A stretch of 6,210 nt of DNA, from contig JBJEQT010000174.1 in NCBI GenBank assembly GCA_051881895.1, positions 1 through 6,210 on the forward strand, written 5' to 3'. Position 1 is the stretch's first letter. Every line of letters starts with the position of its first letter. The DNA comes from UBA3818 sp051881895. Its GTDB lineage: Bacteria; Bacillota; Clostridia; Oscillospirales; Ruminococcaceae. This document shows, in pieces, positions 1-5,969 of the stretch. The position numbers and the translations under genes are program-made. The notes beneath the pieces are model-generated. The model had not been told where the DNA came from. It made no database searches and saw only the letters and a program-made list of their open reading frames with translations.

Positions 1-3
1 AGA

Positions 4-32
4 TTGCATTCTGGGATAACTTTCTATATAAT
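4..32 (+). promoter_or_regulatory. Sigma-A-type promoter for the radical SAM operon
   Basis: A -35-like TTGCAT (4-9) and a perfect -10 TATAAT (27-32) are separated by exactly 17 bases, the optimal spacing for the housekeeping sigma factor. Transcription would start near 38-40 and give a 5' leader of about 40 bases before the ATG at 78. The -35 box matches the consensus only in its first three bases, so strength may be moderate. The rest of 1-77 shows no recognisable gene end. This is a sequence-based prediction. Confidence 0.7.
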
Positions 33-77
33 AAAAATTTGAAACAGCTGAAAATGTGATAGAACGGGAGAAAGACC

Positions 78-1910
78 ATGAATTCTCAACTGGAAAAAAT
101 TTTTATGAAAGTACAAAAGCCCGGACGCTATACCGGCGGGGAACTCAACAGTGTGGTAAAGGACCCGTCCAAAGTGGATTTCCGTTTTGCTTTTTGCTTT
201 CCTGACCTGTACGAAGTGGGGATGTCCCATCTGGGAATGAAGATTCTGTATTCTTTGTATAACCGGGAAGAAAATATGTGGTGCGAGCGGGTTTTCGCGC
301 CGGATACCGATATGGAAGCGTTGATGCGCAAAGAGGGTATCCCGCTGTTTGGATTGGAAAGCCGCGACCCGATTCGGGATTTTGATATGGTGGGCTTCAC
401 GCTGCAATACGAGATGTCTTATACGGCGATCCTCAATATGCTGGATCTGGCCGGCATCCCCCTGCGCACATCCCAGCGGACAAGCCTGGCGCCGATGGTT
501 GTGGCGGGAGGGCCTTGCGCCTGTAATCCGGAGCCGCTTGCCGATTTTATCGACCTATTTGTATTAGGAGAGGGAGAAGAGGTCAATCTGGAGCTGGCTC
601 ACCTGTTTTTACAGGCAAAGAAAGAAGGCTGGAGCCGTGAGGAGTATCTGCGCCGTGTGGCTGGAATCGAAGGCGTATACGTTCCCTCGTTGTACGATGT
701 TTCCTACAAGGAGGACGGCACCATCCAATCGGTAACGCCCCGGGAGGGCGCGCCCGCTGTTGTGCACAAGCGCATTATCAAGGATATCGACCGCGTCTTT
801 TTCCCGGACAGCTTTGTGGTGCCGTTTTTGGAAACGGTCCATGACCGGGCGGTGATCGAGCTGTTCCGCGGTTGCATCCGCGGCTGCCGGTTCTGCCAGG
901 CCGGATTCATCTACCGGCCGTTCCGGGAGAAAAACTATGAGACCCTGAACAAAAACGGATGTGATTTATGCGCGTCCACCGGATATGATGAGATTTCGCT
1001 GTCGTCGTTGTCCACCAGCGACTATTCCCAGCTGGAGGATCTTCTGGAGCAGATGCTCCCCTGGACGGAACAGGATAAGGTCAACCTGTCGCTGCCGTCT
1101 TTGCGGATCGACAACTTTTCTCCCAGCCTGATGGAGAAAATTACAAAAGTGCGGAAAAGCGGCCTTACCTTCGCTCCGGAAGCGGGCACCCAGCGGATGC
1201 GGGACGTCATCAACAAAAATGTCACCGAAGAAGAGGTGCTGGCCACCTGCCGCACGGCTTTTGAGGGCGGGTATACTTCGGTGAAGCTTTATTTTATGAT
1301 GGGGCTGCCCACCGAGACAAAAGAAGATATCGAAGGGGTCGTGGATCTGGCACAAAAGGTTGTGGATTTGTTTTACAGCCTGCCGGATAAGCCCAAGGGG
1401 AAAGGCGTCAATGTTACGGTCAGCCTGGCATGCTTTGTGCCGAAACCCTTTACGCCGTTTGAATTCGAGCCGCAGGATACGGAAGAGATGCTGCGGGAAA
1501 AACAGCATCATATGGTTGGATATAACCGCAGCAAAAAAATCCGCATCAATTATCATGAGTCCAAAACCAGCTTTTTGGAGGCGGTGTTGGCCCGGGGCGA
1601 CCGGCGGCTGTGCGCCGTACTGGAGGATGCTTGGAAAAATGGATGCAAGCTGGATGGCTGGACCGAGCATTTTAACTATGATGCCTGGATGGCGGCTTTT
1701 GAGAAAAACGGAATCGACGGGACTTTTTATGCCAACCGGACCCGTTCCTATGACGAGATCATGCCCTGGGATCATCTGGATTACGGTGTGACCAAGCAGT
1801 TTTTGATCCGTGAAAACCAAAAGGCCCACGCGGATGTCCCTACCCCAAACTGCCGTGAGAAATGTTCCGGCTGCGGCGCCAACTGCCTGATAGGAAGGAG
1901 CTGTTTTTGA
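78..1910 (+). CDS. TIGR03960-family B12-binding-like/radical SAM protein
   Basis: A 610-residue radical SAM enzyme whose reaction is not established. The N-terminal part (about residues 30-190) resembles the cobalamin-binding-like domain of the YgiQ/TIGR03960 group, with the family block GGPCACNPEP (144-153) and GEGEE (164-168); I see no clear DxHxxG cobalamin-ligand motif. The radical SAM core follows, with the 4Fe-4S ligands in CIRGCRFC (C266, C270, C273), then ISLSSLSTSDYS, FAPEAGTQRMRD (from 365) and VKLYFMMGLPTE (402-413), all typical of this family. The C-terminus ends in a Cys cluster (C592, C596, C599, C603, C609) that could bind a second cluster. The start is supported by GGGAG at 66-70, seven bases before ATG. 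The stop overlaps the next ATG by one base, which implies translational coupling to the DUF2344 partner. A cytosolic enzyme is likely, since no signal peptide or membrane segment is seen. Family assignment is confident, but substrate and product are unknown. Confidence 0.93.
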   Translation: MNSQLEKIFMKVQKPGRYTGGELNSVVKDPSKVDFRFAFCFPDLYEVGMSHLGMKILYSLYNREENMWCERVFAPDTDMEALMRKEGIPLFGLESRDPIRDFDMVGFTLQYEMSYTAILNMLDLAGIPLRTSQRTSLAPMVVAGGPCACNPEPLADFIDLFVLGEGEEVNLELAHLFLQAKKEGWSREEYLRRVAGIEGVYVPSLYDVSYKEDGTIQSVTPREGAPAVVHKRIIKDIDRVFFPDSFVVPFLETVHDRAVIELFRGCIRGCRFCQAGFIYRPFREKNYETLNKNGCDLCASTGYDEISLSSLSTSDYSQLEDLLEQMLPWTEQDKVNLSLPSLRIDNFSPSLMEKITKVRKSGLTFAPEAGTQRMRDVINKNVTEEEVLATCRTAFEGGYTSVKLYFMMGLPTETKEDIEGVVDLAQKVVDLFYSLPDKPKGKGVNVTVSLACFVPKPFTPFEFEPQDTEEMLREKQHHMVGYNRSKKIRINYHESKTSFLEAVLARGDRRLCAVLEDAWKNGCKLDGWTEHFNYDAWMAAFEKNGIDGTFYANRTRSYDEIMPWDHLDYGVTKQFLIRENQKAHADVPTPNCREKCSGCGANCLIGRSCF

Positions 1911-2569
1911 TGGAACCGATGCGGGTATTTTACCAAAAAACCGGTACGGCCAAATACATTTCCCATCTGGATATCAACCGCTGCTTTCAGCGGGCGATGA
2001 AGCGGGCGGGTATCCCGCTGTGGTTTACCGAAGGGTTTAATCCCCATGCGTACCTGACTTTCCCGTTGCCGCTGGCTCTTGGCTATGAAAGCGTATGCGA
2101 ATGCGTGGACTTTCGGCTGATGGGGGAGATGGACCCGGCGGAGATTGTCAGCCGGCTCAACCGTGTTCTGCCCATGGGATTAAACGCTTATGCCGCCGCG
2201 CCGCCGGTTTATAAGGCGGCGGACATTGCGCTGGCGGCCTATGAGGTCCGACTGGCGCTGGCCGATACGGATCCAAAACAGGCAATCCGGATCTTGGAGG
2301 CATTTTTTGCACAGCCCGAAATCACCGCCATGAAACGGACCAAAAAGGGTGAGAAGGAAATTTCGCTCAAACAGTATCTGCATGATCTGAAGATCAGGCC
2401 GGATGGGGATGAGGTGCTGCTCACGGTAAAGCTGCCGGCGGGAAATGAGCTGAACATCAACCCCACGCTGGTATTGGACGCATTCGGGCAGCAAACGGGA
2501 ATGCTGATCGACCAGCTGGCAGTGAAAAAAACAGCGGTTTTCACCAAAGACGAAAAGAATTTCGCGTAA
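1910..2569 (+). CDS. TIGR03936-family radical SAM-associated protein (DUF2344)
   Basis: A 219-residue protein of unknown biochemical role, the usual partner of TIGR03960 radical SAM proteins and in some genomes fused to their C-terminus. The N-terminal signature is clear: KTGTAKYISHLDINRCFQRAMKRAGIP (10-36) followed by EGFNPHAYLTFPLPLALG (41-58), with family hallmarks SHLD and GFNPH. The C-terminal half is less distinctive. I chose the ATG at 1910 because AAGGAG (1895-1900) lies nine bases upstream and the ATG shares its first base with the upstream stop (TGATG). An in-frame ATG at 1862 lies inside the radical SAM gene without a ribosome binding site, and one at 1919 is a possible alternative. 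It is probably a partner or substrate-binding subunit of the upstream enzyme, by inference from adjacency and coupling. No terminator is seen after it, so read-through into rplS is possible. Confidence 0.9.
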   Translation: MEPMRVFYQKTGTAKYISHLDINRCFQRAMKRAGIPLWFTEGFNPHAYLTFPLPLALGYESVCECVDFRLMGEMDPAEIVSRLNRVLPMGLNAYAAAPPVYKAADIALAAYEVRLALADTDPKQAIRILEAFFAQPEITAMKRTKKGEKEISLKQYLHDLKIRPDGDEVLLTVKLPAGNELNINPTLVLDAFGQQTGMLIDQLAVKKTAVFTKDEKNFA

Positions 2570-2573
2570 CCCC

Positions 2574-2602
2574 TTGCTTTTTTGAAAGAGATATGGTAAC
2601 AT
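2574..2602 (+). promoter_or_regulatory. Extended -10 promoter of rplS
   Basis: TTGCTT (2574-2579) and TAACAT (2597-2602) are separated by 17 bases. The -10 is preceded by TGG (2594-2596), an extended -10 TGn element that usually compensates for imperfect boxes. The -35 begins five bases after the stop of the DUF2344 gene. Predicted transcription start is about 2608-2610, leaving a leader of roughly 127 bases. A dedicated promoter fits a highly expressed ribosomal protein gene. Confidence 0.7.
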
Positions 2603-2608
2603 AATTAG

Positions 2609-2735
2609 GCATTATGCGCCGTCGTATTCCGCGACGGGAGTTGGTGCCCGGCGTTTGCCGTGACATTAAAGCGGACGGTCCTCTGTCATTCTTTTAATGG
2701 GTACGAACGTCTGAAAATATTAGGAGGATATAAAA
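2609..2735 (+). promoter_or_regulatory. Structured 5' leader of rplS (candidate L19 leader)
   Basis: This long leader holds several possible stems. CCGTCG (2619-2624) pairs with CGACGG (2632-2637) around a 7-base loop. CGGC (2649-2652) pairs with GCCG (2657-2660). TGACA (2661-2665) can pair with TGTCA (2684-2688), but CATTAAA (2664-2670) can instead pair perfectly with TTTAATG (2693-2699), and CGGACG (2672-2677) with CGTCTG (2708-2713, one G-U). Mutually exclusive pairings of this kind suit a switch or protein-binding site. An L19 leader that binds the protein for autoregulation is known as an RNA family in Bacillota; I could not match this leader to that consensus by eye. The rplS ribosome binding site AGGAGG is at 2722-2727, eight bases before the ATG. 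No clear U-tract terminator is visible, so control at translation is more likely than attenuation. Confidence 0.5.
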
Positions 2736-3080
2736 ATGGATGCTTTGAAACTGATTGCACAGGACAGCCTGAAAGCGGAAGTCCCTTCCTTTGATGTCGG
2801 TGACTCTGTAAGAGTTCACGTTAAGATCAAAGAGGGCGACAGAGAGAGAATCCAGGTATTTGAAGGTACTGTCATCGCCAAGAAACACGGCGGTGTTGCT
2901 GAGACCTTTACCGTTCGCCGCGTATCCCACGGATGCGGCGTAGAGAGAGTTTTCCCGCTCCATTCCCCGAGTGTGGATAAAGTGGAGGTTATTCGTCAGG
3001 GACGTGTTCGCCGCGCGAAACTGTACTACCTCAGAGACAGAGTGGGCAAGGCTGCGAAAGTCAAATCCAAAATCAGATAG
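2736..3080 (+). CDS. rplS: 50S ribosomal protein L19
   Basis: The 114-residue product has the normal length for bacterial L19, which sits at the 30S-50S interface of the ribosome. The diagnostic blocks are present in order: GDRERIQVFEGTVIAKKHGG (34-53), ETFTVRRVSHGCGVERVFPL (56-75) with HSPSVDKVEV after it, and RRAKLYYLRDRVGKAAK near the basic C-terminus. The start at 2736 is fixed by AGGAGG at 2722-2727 and by the family's N-terminus. Arginine codons are AGA (7), CGC (4) and CGT (2), with no CGG, unlike the neighbouring genes that use CGG often; this is typical of codon choice in highly expressed genes. The gene has its own promoter, leader and terminator and so appears monocistronic. Its common neighbours trmD/rimM and lepB/rbgA/rnhB are absent from this window. 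Confidence 0.98.
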   Translation: MDALKLIAQDSLKAEVPSFDVGDSVRVHVKIKEGDRERIQVFEGTVIAKKHGGVAETFTVRRVSHGCGVERVFPLHSPSVDKVEVIRQGRVRRAKLYYLRDRVGKAAKVKSKIR

Positions 3081-3093
3081 TTTTGATATGGGC

Positions 3094-3125
3094 AAAGCCG
3101 GCGCTTTATCAGCGCCGGCTTTTTT
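3094..3125 (+). terminator. Strong intrinsic terminator after rplS
   Basis: AGCCGGCGCT (3096-3105) and AGCGCCGGCT (3111-3120) form a perfect 10-base-pair GC-rich stem with the 5-base loop TTATC. Two further A-T pairs extend the base (3094-3095 with 3121-3122). Six Ts run from 3120 to 3125. It lies 13 bases after the rplS stop codon and ends that transcript. Confidence 0.96.
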
Positions 3126-3126
3126 C

Positions 3127-3148
3127 ATCCGGAATCGGCCCGGATTTT
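3127..3148 (+). terminator. Possible second, weaker terminator
   Basis: ATCCGG (3127-3132) pairs perfectly with CCGGAT (3140-3145) around a 7-base loop, followed by a short T run (3145-3148). It begins two bases after the U-tract of the main rplS terminator and could catch read-through. The six-pair stem and only four Ts make it weak, and it may be chance. Confidence 0.35.
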
Positions 3149-3181
3149 ACAAATTGTTCAGTTTTTTCTGATCGGAATCCA

Positions 3182-3210
3182 TGGAAGAACGAAACGGCCT
3201 GTGCTATAAT
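3182..3210 (+). promoter_or_regulatory. Extended -10 promoter of the M16/lgt unit
   Basis: A perfect TATAAT (3205-3210) is preceded by TGC (3202-3204), an extended -10 element. Seventeen bases upstream lies only TGGAAG (3182-3187), a poor -35, which extended -10 promoters tolerate. Predicted start is about 3216-3218. The promoter sits downstream of the rplS terminators, so the M16 genes form a separate unit. Confidence 0.7.
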
Positions 3211-3216
3211 ACACTT

Positions 3217-3353
3217 ATCCTGTTGTAGAAAGGCGAAAGAAAAAACGCTGTCGATTCGTACTTTTTATGGTTGCCGGCGTTTTGCTGCTTTCCCGTGGAT
3301 ACAATAAAACCGAATGATATCAGCCGTTTGACGGCGGAATGGAGTTTGGATCA
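3217..3353 (+). promoter_or_regulatory. Leader of the M16 peptidase operon with hairpins
   Basis: About 137 bases separate the predicted transcript start from the ATG at 3354. AAAACGCTG (3242-3250) can pair with CGGCGTTTT (3275-3283) over nine base pairs including one G-U, with a 24-base loop; T-rich sequence follows. A second small hairpin, GCCGT (3323-3327) with ACGGC (3331-3335) around TTG, lies just upstream of the ribosome binding site GGAG (3341-3344). A 16-codon mini-ORF (3267-3317) starts inside the first loop but has no ribosome binding site. Regulation is possible but unproven; I recognise no known riboswitch. Confidence 0.35.
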
Positions 3354-4643
3354 ATGAATGACAGCATTAAACGAAAAAAAATTGGCGACGGCGTGTATTT
3401 TACCGCCATTACCGATCCCAAGTTTAAATCCAACCGTATTTCTGTAAACCTGGTGCTCCCGTTAGAGGAAGAGACGGCGGCCAATCGGGCGATTGTTCCC
3501 TTTTTGCTGCGTTTACGATACAAAGACTGCCCCGATTTTACCCGGCTGAACGAAAAGCTGTGCGATCTGTACGGCGCGGTTGTGGACGGCGACGTGCGCA
3601 AATACGGCGCTTATCAAATCATCAATCTGTCTGTCCAATCGTTGGATGACCGGTACAGCATTGCAGGGGAACCGTTGGTGCAGGAATGCGCAAATCTGGC
3701 CTGCGGGATGCTGTTTGACCCTTATCTGGAAAACGGCCTGTTTTCGGAAGAGGACGTTCGGCTGGAGCGGCAAAATCTGATCGATACCATTGAATCGGAA
3801 TTTAACGATAAGCGGGAATACGCCATTGGAAAGTGTATTTCCCTGATGTTTGGCGGCAGCCCCTTGGCGGTGAAAAAATACGGCACCCGGGAAAAAGCGA
3901 AGCAGATCACGGCCAAGAGCGCGACTGACGCGTATCGGGAGATTTTGTGCCGGGCGGCGGTTGAAATTTTGTTTATCGGCTGCGGTGACCCTTCGGCGGC
4001 AGAAGCGGTGTTTTCTGCACGCTTTGCCGAAACGCAGCGCCAGCCGGTCGCGTATGATCCTTCTTTGCCCCATGCCAGCGCCAAAGAGGTGCGGACGGTC
4101 CGCGAGGACATGGATATTGCGCAGGGCAAGCTGGTCATGGGTTTTCGAACCGGCGAAACCACGTCGCCGGACCAGGTCAACGCCATGAAAATGATGGTGG
4201 CCTTGTACGGGGGCACGCCGTTTTCCCGCCTGTTTCAAAATGTGCGGGAGAAACTTTCCTTGTGTTACTACTGCGCTGCCAGGTATGACAAGGCCAGCGG
4301 CATGATGATGGTGGACAGCGGGGTGGAAACCGGCAACGAGCAAAAGGCGCAGGAAGAAATCCTGCATCAGTTGGAATTGGTAAAACAAGGCGCGTTTGAT
4401 GACAGCGAGCTGGAATCAACAATCCTGACCATCAACAATGCGCTGAAATCCACTGTCGATACCCTCAGCGGGCTGGAAAACTGGTATCTGACCCAGATTT
4501 TAAGCGGGTCTGACGAATCACCGCTGGAAAATGCCGGGAAGGTTTCCCGGATCACCAAAGATGAGATTCAGGCGGCCGCTTCCCAAATCACTTTGGACAC
4601 GGTGTTCTTCTTGGCCGCCAAAAAGGAGGGACAGGACCAATGA
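3354..4643 (+). CDS. yfmF: YfmF-like M16B peptidase subunit lacking the zinc site
   Basis: A 429-residue M16 (insulinase-like) family protein, the usual length for the first member of the YfmF/YfmH pair (Bacillus subtilis YmfF/YmfH; annotated in databases as associated with EF-P 5-aminopentanol modification). The region where HxxEH should fall (about 49-60, PFLLRLRYKDCP) has no such motif, so it is not a zinc peptidase on its own. The C-terminal M16 domain keeps the R/Y substrate-binding pair in VREKLSLCYY (R298, Y305), so it probably supplies that half of the active site to YfmH. I chose the ATG at 3354 because GGAG (3341-3344) lies nine bases upstream; the in-frame ATG at 3339 has no suitably spaced ribosome binding site and would add five residues. 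No signal peptide is seen, so it is likely cytosolic. The stop overlaps the yfmH start (ATGA, 4640-4643). The specific function in this organism is inferred only from homology. Confidence 0.88.
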   Translation: MNDSIKRKKIGDGVYFTAITDPKFKSNRISVNLVLPLEEETAANRAIVPFLLRLRYKDCPDFTRLNEKLCDLYGAVVDGDVRKYGAYQIINLSVQSLDDRYSIAGEPLVQECANLACGMLFDPYLENGLFSEEDVRLERQNLIDTIESEFNDKREYAIGKCISLMFGGSPLAVKKYGTREKAKQITAKSATDAYREILCRAAVEILFIGCGDPSAAEAVFSARFAETQRQPVAYDPSLPHASAKEVRTVREDMDIAQGKLVMGFRTGETTSPDQVNAMKMMVALYGGTPFSRLFQNVREKLSLCYYCAARYDKASGMMMVDSGVETGNEQKAQEEILHQLELVKQGAFDDSELESTILTINNALKSTVDTLSGLENWYLTQILSGSDESPLENAGKVSRITKDEIQAAASQITLDTVFFLAAKKEGQDQ

Positions 4644-5914
4644 AACAGGAAATCCGTTCGGAGCGCGTACAGGAAAGCTACCAGAAAATTGACCACCCCT
4701 CCGGATTGACGCTGCTTTTATATCCGATGGAAGGCTTCAGCTCCGCCTATGCCATGCTGACCACCGATTACGGTTCGGTGGACATGGCGTTCAGAACCGA
4801 CCCTCAAGCGGATTTTACCCGGATCCCCGCTGGAACGGCCCATTTTCTGGAGCACAAGATGTTTGAAAACGAGGATGGGGACGCTTTTGCCAAATATGCG
4901 GCGACCGGTGCTTCGGCCAACGCGTTTACCTCTTTTGATAAAACTTCCTATCTGTTTGGATGCGCGGACCATTTTGAAGAGTCGCTGCGCATTTTGCTGG
5001 AATTCGTGACCACGCCCTATTTTACCCAGCAGACGGTGAGCAAGGAGCAGGGGATTATCGGCCAGGAAATCAAGATGTATGACGACAACCCGGACTGGCG
5101 GGTTTTATTCAATCTGCTCAAGGCGATGTATGTAAAGCATCCCATCGCCATCGATATCGCAGGAACGGTGGAAAGCATCGCCGAAATCACGGCGGACAGC
5201 CTGTATGAAACCTACCGTGCCTTTTACAATCTGCGCAACATGGTGCTGACAGTGGCCGGCAGCTTTTCGCCGGATGCAGTGGTTCGCATCGCGGACGGAA
5301 TGCTGCGCCCCGCGCCGCAGCTACAGCTGGAACGGGACTTTGTACAAGAGCCGGAACAGGTGGCGCAGAAGCGGATTGAGCAGAAGTTCCCCGTCGCTTC
5401 CCCCATGTTTGCCTTGGGGTTAAAAGTACGTCCTGCCGACCCGAAAACCAATGCAGCAAACAGTATTGTCAACGAGATCGTCAACGAGGTTTTGGCGGGA
5501 GACGCCTCCCCGTTGTACCGCCGGTTATATGACAGCGGCCTGATCAATGCCACTTTCGACAGCGAGACAGACTGCGGAAAAGACTTTTCGGCGGTGATTT
5601 TCTCCGGCGAATCAAAGGATCCTGACCGGGTTGCCCGGGAAATTTTACAGGAGATTGAGCGGGTGCAGAAAGAGGGAATGGACCCTGCCGCTTTTGAGCG
5701 GGGCAAAAAGGCGGTTTACGGCCGCTATATCCGGATGCTGAACCGCCCGGATTCCATCGCCAACGCGATGGTTGGCGCACACTTTTCCGGTCTGGGCCTC
5801 TATGATCTTTTGGAAATTGCGGCTAATGCCACACAAGAACAGGCGCAGCAAAGGCTGACCGAAGATTATCGGACAGAGAATGTGTCTTTATCGGTGATTT
5901 CACCGCTGGACTAA
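4640..5914 (+). CDS. yfmH: YfmH-like M16B zinc peptidase, catalytic subunit
   Basis: A 424-residue M16 family protein with an intact inverted zinc motif in GTAHFLEHKMFEN: H68 and H72 as ligands and E71 as the general base. The distal Glu ligand is probably E143 in GIIGQEIKMYDDNPDW, with the commonly conserved E136 seven residues before it. The C-terminal domain aligned to the R/Y segment reads LYRRLYDSGLINATF (292-306). The Tyr position is N303, and the Arg position is L296 or Y297 depending on a one-residue gap, so this subunit lacks the pair that YfmF carries. The two are therefore probably a heterodimer with a composite active site, as known for other M16B pairs. AGGAGG (4624-4629) is ten bases before the ATG, which overlaps the yfmF stop by four bases. 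No signal peptide is visible. The substrate is unknown; a link to EF-P modification comes from Bacillus annotation and may not hold here. Confidence 0.92.
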   Translation: MKQEIRSERVQESYQKIDHPSGLTLLLYPMEGFSSAYAMLTTDYGSVDMAFRTDPQADFTRIPAGTAHFLEHKMFENEDGDAFAKYAATGASANAFTSFDKTSYLFGCADHFEESLRILLEFVTTPYFTQQTVSKEQGIIGQEIKMYDDNPDWRVLFNLLKAMYVKHPIAIDIAGTVESIAEITADSLYETYRAFYNLRNMVLTVAGSFSPDAVVRIADGMLRPAPQLQLERDFVQEPEQVAQKRIEQKFPVASPMFALGLKVRPADPKTNAANSIVNEIVNEVLAGDASPLYRRLYDSGLINATFDSETDCGKDFSAVIFSGESKDPDRVAREILQEIERVQKEGMDPAAFERGKKAVYGRYIRMLNRPDSIANAMVGAHFSGLGLYDLLEIAANATQEQAQQRLTEDYRTENVSLSVISPLD

Positions 5915-5969
5915 AACCGGCGGAAAATTTGCCGTTTCGCATAAAACACAACAGAATGGAGTTTTTGCC

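Noticed and set aside
966..1829. Long open frame (287 codons) on the - strand opposite the radical SAM gene
   Set aside because: It lies wholly inside a well-supported gene, shows no recognisable domain, and is the kind of antisense frame created by biased third-position codon use.
1862..1909. Upstream in-frame ATG extending the DUF2344 protein by 16 residues
   Set aside because: It lies within the radical SAM gene, has no ribosome binding site, and the extension does not match the family N-terminus. The ATG at 1910 has a good AAGGAG.
3083..3307. 74-codon + strand frame after rplS
   Set aside because: It runs through the rplS terminator and the next promoter, has no ribosome binding site, and resembles no protein I know.
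3339..3353. Upstream ATG for yfmF, five residues longer
   Set aside because: The only purine-rich sequence (GGCGG, 3333-3337) is one base from this ATG. The ATG at 3354 has GGAG at nine bases.
3513..4388. Long open frame (291 codons) on the - strand opposite yfmF
   Set aside because: It is fully antisense to a coding region with clear M16 features. The translation is rich in His, Arg and Phe without family motifs, so it is treated as a shadow.
5914..5937. Possible terminator between yfmH and lgt
   Set aside because: AAAC(C)GGC can pair with GCCGTTT, but the stem has a bulge, only a few GC pairs and no T run after it. It looks too weak to stop transcription.
5929..5957. Possible promoter for lgt (TTGCCG with CAGAAT, 17-base gap)
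   Set aside because: Both boxes are poor, and transcription would start inside or just after the lgt ribosome binding site.
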